DNA of 6,785 nt. Source: CAYMOV01 sp964392085. Its GTDB lineage: Bacteria; Oederibacteriota; Muellerivitia; Muellerivitales; Muellerivitaceae. Every line of letters begins with the position of its first letter. The stretch's first letter is position 1. Position numbers and translations under genes: made by a program. Below the pieces are notes generated by a model that made no database searches, was not told where the DNA came from, and saw only the letters and a list, made by a program, of their open reading frames with translations. The DNA is taken from assembly GCA_964392085.1 (NCBI GenBank), contig CAYMOV010000126.1, forward strand, positions 1 through 6,785, in the 5' to 3' direction. Shown in pieces: positions 1 through 5,763 of this stretch.

Positions 1-94
1 CAAAGACGGATTGGGCAAGGAGTTCCCGGACGGCCGCCTTGTCCTTGCTGAATTCAGCCATGTGCTCTTTTTGGGAAACGTAATTCTTTTTCAT
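1..94 (-). CDS. Probable antitoxin of a toxin-first type II TA module, N-terminal fragment (cut by window edge)
   Basis: Only the first 31 residues are visible, beginning MKKNYVSQKEHMAEFSKDKA; the rest lies beyond base 1. The ATG at 94-92 is supported by a strong purine-rich ribosome binding site (GGAGGGG, nine bases upstream) and by an in-frame TAA immediately after that site, which rules out a longer start. It follows the RelE/HigB-type toxin gene in the same direction after 84 bases, the order typical of HigBA modules, where a small HTH antitoxin follows the toxin. The visible part is charged and probably helical (KDKAAVRELLAQ), but no helix-turn-helix can be judged because that part is missing. 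The antitoxin role is inferred from position, not from a motif. If correct, the protein would neutralise the toxin and co-repress the module's promoter. Confidence 0.55.
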   Translation of the reverse strand, partial: MKKNYVSQKEHMAEFSKDKAAVRELLAQSVF

Positions 95-104
95 TGAGAC
101 TTAC

Positions 105-110
105 CCCTCC
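105..110 (-). promoter_or_regulatory. Ribosome binding site of the probable antitoxin gene
   Basis: On the minus strand this reads GGAGGG, with a further G following, nine bases before the ATG at 94-92. It is the strongest Shine-Dalgarno match at this edge. Together with the in-frame TAA just downstream, it fixes the start. A strong site here and a GTG start on the toxin would favour antitoxin over toxin synthesis; this last point is inference. Confidence 0.6.
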
Positions 111-178
111 GTACAACGTCCATCGTGCGCCAGAGGCCGCACGCATGGGTAACCTCACGAACGGGACTTGGTCCGTCT

Positions 179-517
179 TTACCTTCTCTTTTCTCCCTTG
201 TACTCGGCCCACAACGCCTTGGACCTCTTAATGTCCTTTGCCTGGTGATCCTTCGGCCCCGCGGCCACCACTACCACCAAGGTATCCCCGTCCAAACCGT
301 AATAGAGGCGGTACCCCGGCCCGGCATGGATCCGCATTTCAAAAAGCCCATCCCCCAAGGGTTTGTGGTCGCCGAAGTTACCCGTTTGGGCCCTGGCAAT
401 CCTGATCTGTAAAGCCGCCTTGCCCTTCGCGTCCTTCAACCCATTGATAAAAAGGCTGGCATGGGCTTTACCGTTGGCCGCTTTGTAGTAGATGGCTACC
501 CGGGTTTTGCTTTCCAC
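179..517 (-). CDS. RelE/HigB-family toxin (Gp49-like addiction module killer protein)
   Basis: A 112-residue protein of the RelE/ParE superfamily, Gp49-like/HigB branch; members are typically ribosome-dependent mRNA endoribonucleases of about 100 residues. Family hallmarks visible are FINGLKD (about 23-29), GNFGD.KPLGDGLFEMRI (46-63), GPGYRLYY (66-73), a hydrophobic strand DTLVVVVAA, and the C-terminal KDIKRSK (94-100). The common GGDK segment reads AGPKD here, a mild deviation. The chosen start is the GTG at 517-515: AAGGGGG lies five bases upstream, a promoter lies just before it, and the residual length fits the family. An in-frame ATG at 622 would add 35 residues that look non-family and would run through the promoter. 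The gene stands apart from the operon to its right and is followed by the probable antitoxin. Family assignment is confident from motif recall; activity is inferred. Confidence 0.87.
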   Translation of the reverse strand: MESKTRVAIYYKAANGKAHASLFINGLKDAKGKAALQIRIARAQTGNFGDHKPLGDGLFEMRIHAGPGYRLYYGLDGDTLVVVVAAGPKDHQAKDIKRSKALWAEYKGEKRR

Positions 518-522
518 CAAAG

Positions 523-529
523 CCCCCTT
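523..529 (-). promoter_or_regulatory. Ribosome binding site supporting a GTG start of the toxin
   Basis: The minus strand reads AAGGGGG, then five bases (CTTTG), then GTG at 517-515. This decides the toxin start against the upstream in-frame ATG at 622. The TTG directly before the GTG is a possible alternative start but would leave an even shorter spacer. Confidence 0.5.
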
Positions 530-537
530 GTTAACAA
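528..537. promoter_or_regulatory. Perfect 10-bp palindrome TTGTTAACAA, candidate TA operator
   Basis: TTGTTAACAA is its own reverse complement. It sits directly after the putative -10 element, at the expected transcription start. Type II TA modules are commonly autorepressed by the antitoxin or toxin-antitoxin complex binding palindromes overlapping the promoter, so this is a reasonable operator candidate. It could also be chance in an AT-rich promoter region. Confidence 0.4.
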
Positions 538-538
538 T

Positions 539-567
539 AGAATACAACAATACGCCATAACTTACAA
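539..567 (-). promoter_or_regulatory. Putative sigma70-type promoter of the toxin-antitoxin module
   Basis: On the minus strand, TTGTAA (567-562, 4/6 to consensus) is separated by exactly 17 bases from TATTCT (544-539, 4/6). Transcription would start near 532, within a 10-bp palindrome and about 15 bases before the toxin GTG. The surrounding stretch is notably AT-richer than the neighbouring coding DNA. It indicates the module is transcribed independently of the six-gene operon. No experimental support. Confidence 0.5.
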
Positions 568-605
568 TCGCGGGTCTGCCCCCCTGAAATCCGAATCCCG
601 GGGTG

Positions 606-643
606 AAAAAACGAATCGCCACCGGAGGCTAGGCGCCAACCGG
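606..643 (-). terminator. Weak candidate terminator after the TetR gene
   Basis: Ten bases after the regulator stop codon, the minus strand can fold as CCGG-TT-GGC-GCCTA-GCC-T-CCGG (643-622), seven base pairs with a small internal loop. A run of six T follows at 611-606. The T run is ten bases away from the hairpin, which is not the canonical arrangement, so this is only a possible terminator between the operon and the TA module. Confidence 0.25.
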
Positions 644-652
644 AAGCAGGAT

Positions 653-1312
653 TCAATCCTTGGCCTTAACCTTTAACTTCCTCTTAGGCGCGGCCCCCGG
701 GGCGCGGCCGAACCCCTCCAGCTCATGCTCCATGAAACGGTTCACCTTGCCCGCGATATCCCGGCCGTCGTTCAGGGCGAGCTCCATCATCACCACCCCC
801 CGGCTGGCGTGGAAAAGCAGTTCGGCCGTCCCATCCAACCGCTTCCCGAGGGGCTTGATCCGGCCTTGGCGGGTCGAGTGCTCAAGGAAACGCCTGACCA
901 AGGCCGTCCCGGCGGCGTTCAACTTCCGCGCGACCTTTCGCACCTCGCGGTCCCGCATGGCCAGGACGTAAAGTTCATACATGGCCCTCAACTGCCGGGT
1001 GTCCCTCAGCACCCCGGAGAACCGGGCCAGGTGGTTCCCCATCGCGTCCCTCAAATCGATCCCCCCGCGGAGGTCCCTTTCCATGGGTTCGGTGTAGCGC
1101 TTGAACAGGTCCTCGAACATCTCCTGGAACAGGTCCGACTTGCTCTTGAAGTGGTGGTAGAACCCGCCCTTGGACCTTCCCGCGCGCTGGATCACCTCGT
1201 CCACGGACACTTCCGCGTATCCCTTCTCGCAGAAGAGTTCATAGGCTGAATCCAAAAAACTCCGGCGGGAGGCCTCGGGTTCCTTCGGTCGTTTGAGTCC
1301 GCGCTTAATCAT
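653..1312 (-). CDS. TetR/AcrR-family transcriptional regulator, probable autorepressor of the operon
   Basis: A 219-residue protein, usual TetR length. The N-terminal DNA-binding domain spans about 15-62: SRRSFLDSAYELFCEKGYAE forms helix 1, VSVDEVIQRAGRSKGGFYHHF the helix-turn-helix with the characteristic KGGFYHHF recognition segment, and KSKSDLF starts helix 4. The rest is an alpha-helical ligand and dimer domain with no family signature that names a ligand. The last residues form a basic tail (PKRKLKVKAKD). The start is ATG at 1312-1310, preceded by GAGG four bases upstream and overlapping the barrel gene's stop by eight bases; a start at 1369 would only add 19 residues read inside the barrel gene. 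As last gene of the operon it is probably translationally coupled. Two TetR-type operators flank the operon promoter, which suggests negative autoregulation relieved by a hydrophobic ligand (inference). Confidence 0.93.
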   Translation of the reverse strand: MIKRGLKRPKEPEASRRSFLDSAYELFCEKGYAEVSVDEVIQRAGRSKGGFYHHFKSKSDLFQEMFEDLFKRYTEPMERDLRGGIDLRDAMGNHLARFSGVLRDTRQLRAMYELYVLAMRDREVRKVARKLNAAGTALVRRFLEHSTRQGRIKPLGKRLDGTAELLFHASRGVVMMELALNDGRDIAGKVNRFMEHELEGFGRAPGAAPKRKLKVKAKD

Positions 1313-2570
1313 AGAACCTCGCCCGCAAAAGGATGGTCCGGAGGGTCGATCCGTATTGGCTTTGGGCAATGCCGCCCGTCGACCGGGGGCCGTAGCCGAT
1401 GAAGGCCACCCCTTGGAAGTCCAGCGAGTCGGACAGGGTCCAGCCCGCCGACGGGACGACGACGCCGGAGGGGTCGTCCAGGCTCTGGAGTATTTCCAGG
1501 GCCACGTTCCAACTTGGGTTGAAGGTGTAGGTCCCCTGCGCGGCCAAGGCCTGCCGACCCAGGATCTGGGTGTCCCCCCGGTTGAGGCGGTCCTGGAAAT
1601 CCGCTTCCTTTAAAAGGCCCGGGAGATCCTTCGCGGCCGCGGCCCCGAAACCGGAATAATGGTATTCCAGGAGAACCCTCAGGCCGTTGCCGAGGTTGAA
1701 GTTGTTGGACGCCCCCAACACCGCCTTGGGGACGAGCCGGGGGTCCCCAAAGGCGCCGGAATAGAGCGGTGTCCCGCGGGTCCTGAACAGCGCGTATTCC
1801 CCGTGGACCTCCAGTCCCCCGAGGGTCCTGGACCCGTCGACGCCGTACATCACGTCGGTCCCCCGCTTGGCGAGGAGGACCTCCCCGTCGAGGGGGCCCT
1901 GGTAGCCGCTGAACCGGACCCCGGCGGCCGAATGGTCCCAATCCGGCCCCCAGGCGGTCACCAGGTCGGTGGAGAAGGTGTCCGCGACCTTGTACGTCGC
2001 CCGGAAGGCGTCCACGCCGCGCCGCCAATCACGGTCGATTTCCAGGGGCGTGAAGGGCGCGAAGATGTCCACCGCACCGAAAAGGACGCCCCGGCCCCAA
2101 CCCACCGCCTGGCGTCCCGCGGTCACGCTCCACTTCTGCGACTCGAAGGACAGGAAGGCCCGGTCCAACTCGTGGTAATCGACGGTGTCGCCGCTCCGCG
2201 CGGCCAAGCCGCCGATTTGCCGGATTCGGAAGGGCCCGCCCGAGGACGCCCGGACGGTCGACGTGAGGCCCGTGGCGCCTTGCCCCGATTCCAACCGGTT
2301 GTCATAGCTCAAAGCGGCCTTCCATTTGCCGCCGAGCCGGAATTCGGAGTCCAGGCGCAACCGGCCCAACCAGGCCCCGACCGTCGAATGGGACCCCGGC
2401 AGGTCCGGAGGCGGGGCGGCCGCGAGGCCCATGCCCTCCAAGGAAGTGGCGAGCTTGATGGAGGGGTTCCCGTCGCTGTCCGTGAGGAGGGTCCGGGCAC
2501 AGGTTGAAACGGGGGTCCCGAGGCACCCGACGGCCCACAGGACGGCCGCGAGGGCGGCGGGCACCCTCAC
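1305..2570 (-). CDS. Outer-membrane beta-barrel protein, porin-like (unnamed)
   Basis: About 421 residues, starting at GTG 2570-2568, which shares GTGA with the ATPase stop; a second GTG two codons later is an alternative. A hydrophobic N-terminal segment (about 4-18) is a signal peptide, with possible cleavage near STCA (26). The body is rich in alternating polar/hydrophobic strands, Gly and aromatics, and ends in a strand-like TILLRARFYD. The best landmark is residues 149-190: VTAGRQAVGWGRG, VDIFAPFTPLEIDRDWRRGVD. This pattern (GRQ..-WG-G followed by D-F-PF-P-E-DR--R-GVDA) recalls DUF1302/alginate-export-like barrels; that link is from memory, not a search. Residues 31-65 form a Pro/Ala-rich lead-in. 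No good Shine-Dalgarno is visible, so translation is likely coupled to the ATPase gene. Within the operon it probably serves as receiver, exit channel or outer-membrane anchor for the exported substrate. Confidence 0.82.
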   Translation of the reverse strand: MRVPAALAAVLWAVGCLGTPVSTCARTLLTDSDGNPSIKLATSLEGMGLAAAPPPDLPGSHSTVGAWLGRLRLDSEFRLGGKWKAALSYDNRLESGQGATGLTSTVRASSGGPFRIRQIGGLAARSGDTVDYHELDRAFLSFESQKWSVTAGRQAVGWGRGVLFGAVDIFAPFTPLEIDRDWRRGVDAFRATYKVADTFSTDLVTAWGPDWDHSAAGVRFSGYQGPLDGEVLLAKRGTDVMYGVDGSRTLGGLEVHGEYALFRTRGTPLYSGAFGDPRLVPKAVLGASNNFNLGNGLRVLLEYHYSGFGAAAAKDLPGLLKEADFQDRLNRGDTQILGRQALAAQGTYTFNPSWNVALEILQSLDDPSGVVVPSAGWTLSDSLDFQGVAFIGYGPRSTGGIAQSQYGSTLRTILLRARFYD

Positions 2571-3259
2571 GGCCGGGTGTCGCCGCTGATGACGCCGTCC
2601 GTCAGGGTCACCACCCGTTCGGCGTGGTGGATGACCCGGGGGTCATGGGTGGCGAACAGGAAGGTCATCCCATGGCGGTCCCGGAGTCCCTTCATCAGCG
2701 CGACCAGGGATTCGGCGTTCGGGCCGTCCAAGTTCGCCGTGGGTTCGTCGGCCAAAACCAGCTTCGGGAGGGAAACCACGGCCCGGGCCACCGCGACCCG
2801 TTGCTGTTGCCCCCCGGACATTTCCGAGGGCCGGCGGTCGGCGAGGTCCGCGAGCCCAAGCTCGTCGAGGACCGCCAGGGCCCGTTCCCTTAGGCCTTCC
2901 CCGGCGCCCTGGAGCTCGAGCACGAACTCCACGTTCTCGACCGCCGTCAACACGGGGACAAGGTTGTACGCCTGGAAGACGAACCCGAGCCCCCCCAGCC
3001 GTAACTTCGCGCGCTCCTCGCGCGATAGGTCGGCGACGGGTTGGCCCAACACGGTCAACTCACCCGAGGTGGGCTTGTCCAACGCCCCCAGGAGGTTGAG
3101 GAGCGTGCTTTTGCCGCTCCCGCTCGGGCCCACGAGCGCGGTGAACTCCCCTTGGCGGACCTCCAGGTCCACGCCCCGGAGGGCGGGCACCTCGAAACGA
3201 CCGTTGTGGAAGGTCTTCCCCAGGCCCTTCGCCGACACCAAAATCTTGTTTTCCATCAT
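2567..3259 (-). CDS. ABC transporter ATP-binding protein, LolD/MacB-type
   Basis: A complete 230-residue nucleotide-binding subunit. Motifs in order: Walker A GPSGSGKST (44-52), Q-loop Gln96 in FVFQAYNLVPVLTAVENV (typical of LolD/MacB-class ATPases), signature MSGGQQQR (147-154; M replaces the usual L), Walker B LVLADEP with Asp171 and Glu172, D-loop ANLD (175-178), and H-loop His205. All catalytic residues are present, so it should hydrolyse ATP on the cytoplasmic face. The start is ATG 3259-3257, with GAGG five bases upstream; a second ATG follows at once. The first ATG overlaps the upstream permease stop as ATGA. The neighbours make it the motor of a type VII, mechanotransmission-style ABC complex with the two FtsX-fold permeases. 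The class is secure; calling it the housekeeping LolD would be unjustified because the operon contains other dedicated parts. Confidence 0.95.
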   Translation of the reverse strand: MMENKILVSAKGLGKTFHNGRFEVPALRGVDLEVRQGEFTALVGPSGSGKSTLLNLLGALDKPTSGELTVLGQPVADLSREERAKLRLGGLGFVFQAYNLVPVLTAVENVEFVLELQGAGEGLRERALAVLDELGLADLADRRPSEMSGGQQQRVAVARAVVSLPKLVLADEPTANLDGPNAESLVALMKGLRDRHGMTFLFATHDPRVIHHAERVVTLTDGVISGDTRP

Positions 3260-4512
3260 TCGGACCTCAACGCTTCCGCGGGTTCAAGGCTGGTGGCGAA
3301 CCAAGCCGGGTAGGCCGAAGCCAAAAGGGTCGCGGCGCACGAGAGCGCCACCGCGTACCCGAAGAACCAAGCCCCGAATTCGCCGTGCAGGACCGGGTCC
3401 ACCGCGCTGCCGAAGGCGCTGACCGACTTGCCGTCCAAGACGACGATCCCATGCGCCGCCAGGTACCAGGTGACCGGGCCCCCCAGGGCCACCGTGGCCA
3501 GGGCCGACAGGATCCCCAAGGCGGCCGCCTCGCTGAACACCAGCTTGAGGACGGAGGATCGGCCCATCCCGAGGGCCGTCAAGACCGCCAATTCCTTCCG
3601 GCGTTCCAGGACGGCCGTCAATTGCGCGCTCACCACGCCCAGGAACGCCACGAACACCAGGAAGGCCGTGACGAACTTCGCCATGGCCAGGTTGATCCTG
3701 ACGGCGGTTTCGCTCTGGGGGCTGATCTGGGACCAGGTCAACGCCTCGTCCCCGGCCGGCAACCGGGACCGGACCAGGCCGTCCTCCTTGTCCGTCTCCC
3801 CGGAATCCTTCAAGAGGACGGTGATCTCACCGACCCCGGCCAGGCCGCTCAAGGCGTCCACGTCGGCGCGGACCACCTGGCAGACCTGCTCGTCCAATTG
3901 GCGGTTTCCCAGGCTCACGATCCCCACCACCTCGAACAGGTCGCTCTTCATGGCGCCCTGGCCGTCGACGACCGTGGCCACCACCCGGTCCCCCACCCCG
4001 ATCCCCAGCCGGTCCGCGACGCTTTTCCCGACCACCATCGCGTGGCTTTCCCCCGGCACCAGGTACCTGCCGGATTGGACCGTCCGGACGTACCGGTAGG
4101 CCTGGGGTTCCGTATCCGGGTCGACCCCGGTGATGTCGACGCCCACCATGCGGGTACCCATGGCCAACATGGCCTGGATCCGGGTGCTGGGGGTGGCGAC
4201 GGCGACCTTGGGATCGGCGCGCAGGTTCCCCAGGACCCCGGTCCAGTCCTCCAGCCGGAGCATGGGGTTCCGGTCGACCAGCCAGCCCTTGGGGACGATC
4301 TTGAGGTGGCCCGCGCCGCCCTCGGCCACGTTCCGGATGAACATGTCCGTCTTGCCCTTCACCATGCCGATGTTCACCAGGGCGATGGCGCAACCCACCG
4401 CGATCCCGGCCGCCGAGAGGAGGGTCCGGCGGCGGTTCCTCACGAGGTTATGGAGGGCGTACCGGAGGGTGACCGGCAGGCGCGGGGCGCCGGTGGCTTT
4501 GATGGGGTTCAT
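3256..4512 (-). CDS. ABC transporter permease, FtsX/LolC-E family (second permease)
   Basis: A 418-residue permease with the MacB/LolE layout. It has transmembrane helix 1 at about 29-50, a periplasmic MacB-like core domain from about 51 to 272, and a C-terminal FtsX domain with helices near 276-299, 325-350 and 383-402. The coupling-helix region is LERRKELAVLTALGMG (302-317), close to the family's R-KE-LxALG pattern, and the end PAEALRSE matches the usual PxxAL tail. The open frame extends upstream to 4836, but that part is out-of-frame reading through the first permease; the real start is ATG 4512-4510, with GGAGG about ten bases upstream and an ATGA overlap with the preceding stop. The periplasmic domain differs clearly from the first permease, so the pair is likely an asymmetric heterodimer as in LolC/LolE. 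It would extract substrate from the inner membrane and hand it to the periplasmic carrier. Confidence 0.92.
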   Translation of the reverse strand: MNPIKATGAPRLPVTLRYALHNLVRNRRRTLLSAAGIAVGCAIALVNIGMVKGKTDMFIRNVAEGGAGHLKIVPKGWLVDRNPMLRLEDWTGVLGNLRADPKVAVATPSTRIQAMLAMGTRMVGVDITGVDPDTEPQAYRYVRTVQSGRYLVPGESHAMVVGKSVADRLGIGVGDRVVATVVDGQGAMKSDLFEVVGIVSLGNRQLDEQVCQVVRADVDALSGLAGVGEITVLLKDSGETDKEDGLVRSRLPAGDEALTWSQISPQSETAVRINLAMAKFVTAFLVFVAFLGVVSAQLTAVLERRKELAVLTALGMGRSSVLKLVFSEAAALGILSALATVALGGPVTWYLAAHGIVVLDGKSVSAFGSAVDPVLHGEFGAWFFGYAVALSCAATLLASAYPAWFATSLEPAEALRSE

Positions 4513-5762
4513 GATTTCATGGCCTCCACGGGCTCCAGCCGCCCGATCTTGCGGGCGGGCCAATAGACGGCCAGGAGGGAGGTGACCGCGACGGCCCCGA
4601 CGCCGTTGAGGACGTCCCGCAACCTCAGGATCGGGTAGATCTTGTGGATCAGGCTCATGCCCCCGAGGGCGAACCCGAGCGCGTGCTGGGAACCGCCCAT
4701 CGTGTCGAGGCTGATGCCGTTCCGGACGGAGGGCCAAGCGAGCGCGAGCCCGATGAGGGTGCCGGCGGCCACCCCCGCCAGGCCGAGGGTGAGGGACTCG
4801 AGGGCCATCATCCGCACCAACCGCCCGGGGCGGCAACCCAGGGCCAACAGCATCCCGAACTCGTGGACCCGCTCGAAGGTCGCCATCAGCATGGTGTTCG
4901 CGACCCCGGCGATGGTCGTCAAAAAGACCAACGCGAGGATGAGGTAGTTCGACTTGCCCACGACCTCCAGCAGGGTCTTCAGGAAGGGGGCGATCTGGTC
5001 CCAGGATTGGATGTCGAGGCCCCCCAGGCCCGGGGCCGCCTGGAGGGCCTTCATCAGTCCCGGGACGGCGTCCCGGCCGTCCGCGTGAACGACCAGTTCA
5101 TGGGCCTGGTCGCCCATCGCGAGCAGGTCCCGGGCCGCCGGCAGGTCCATCACGATCCCCATCCGGTTGATCGCGTCGATGGGCGTCACGACGAGGGCCT
5201 TGACGCGGTAGAGGCCGCTGGCCATGGACCCATCCACGGCCTGGCCCATCAGGGCCAGGGTGTTCCCGGGCTTGAGGCCCATCTCATCCGCCAGTCCCCT
5301 CCCCACCAGGATCTCCTTCCCGACGGGCTTTTGGGATGGATCGATGCCCTCCAAAACGCCCCCCGTCCCTGTTTCGGCCGCCACATCAAGCCCCAGGATC
5401 GACGCGACGTGCCCCTCTTCTTTGAGGGCCACCAAGGTCGTCGCGTAGATACGCGGGGAGACGGACCGGACGCGGGGAAGGCCCCGGACCAGCGCCTCGA
5501 CTTTGGACGCGTCGGGGATGACGCGCTCGATGGCGCCGTCCTCAAGGTATTTAGGCGCGTGGATTTGGAGATGGCCCGCCATGGGACCCGTCAGGGTGTC
5601 GAAGATCATCGCCGAGTAGCCGTTCATGAAACCGGTGACCCAGATGAGGACGGCCTGGGCGGCGGCGATGGCCAGGAAGGCCAAGGCCGTCCGCTTCGGG
5701 TTGCGCCCCAGGCTGCGCCATCCCATGCGCAGGTCGGTCCTCCAGGCCTGGGGGGAATCCAC
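4509..5762 (-). CDS. ABC transporter permease, FtsX/LolC-E family (first permease)
   Basis: A 417-residue protein with a short cytoplasmic N-terminus (DLRMGWRSLGRNPKRT), transmembrane helix 1 at about 26-46, and a MacB-type periplasmic core (about 48-265). The C-terminal FtsX domain has helices near 272-295, 320-343 and 383-403. The coupling segment FERVHEFGMLLALGCRP (296-312) and the terminal WPARKIGRLEPVEAMKS are classic for LolC/LolE/MacB permeases. The start is GTG 5762-5760, supported by GAGAGG seven bases upstream and lying one base after the stop of the carrier gene; Met13 is a less likely start. The stop overlaps the next permease as ATGA. It probably forms a heterodimer with that permease and the LolD-like ATPase. 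With only four helices and a large periplasmic domain, it suits mechanical release of lipoproteins or hydrophobic molecules rather than classic channel-type transport. Confidence 0.93.
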   Translation of the reverse strand: MDSPQAWRTDLRMGWRSLGRNPKRTALAFLAIAAAQAVLIWVTGFMNGYSAMIFDTLTGPMAGHLQIHAPKYLEDGAIERVIPDASKVEALVRGLPRVRSVSPRIYATTLVALKEEGHVASILGLDVAAETGTGGVLEGIDPSQKPVGKEILVGRGLADEMGLKPGNTLALMGQAVDGSMASGLYRVKALVVTPIDAINRMGIVMDLPAARDLLAMGDQAHELVVHADGRDAVPGLMKALQAAPGLGGLDIQSWDQIAPFLKTLLEVVGKSNYLILALVFLTTIAGVANTMLMATFERVHEFGMLLALGCRPGRLVRMMALESLTLGLAGVAAGTLIGLALAWPSVRNGISLDTMGGSQHALGFALGGMSLIHKIYPILRLRDVLNGVGAVAVTSLLAVYWPARKIGRLEPVEAMKS

Positions 5763-5763
5763 G

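Noticed and set aside
518..622. Longer toxin start at ATG 622
   Set aside because: The extra 35 residues do not resemble the toxin family and would cover the -35/-10 promoter and palindrome; the GTG at 517 has a ribosome binding site and gives the family length.
1313..1369. Longer TetR start at 1369
   Set aside because: It would read 19 additional residues inside the barrel gene. The ATG at 1312 has GAGG upstream and gives standard TetR length.
3385..4566. Long plus-strand open frame (393 codons) opposite the second permease
   Set aside because: It is a shadow of the GC-rich permease gene: His/Gln/Asp/Gly/Pro-rich, low-complexity translation, no domain, no ribosome binding site, and the opposite strand encodes an unmistakable FtsX-type permease.
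4513..4836. Upstream extension of the second permease frame to an ATG at 4836
   Set aside because: The added 108 residues are Arg/Pro/Gly-rich and overlap the first permease in another frame. The ATG at 4512 has a ribosome binding site and the ATGA junction.
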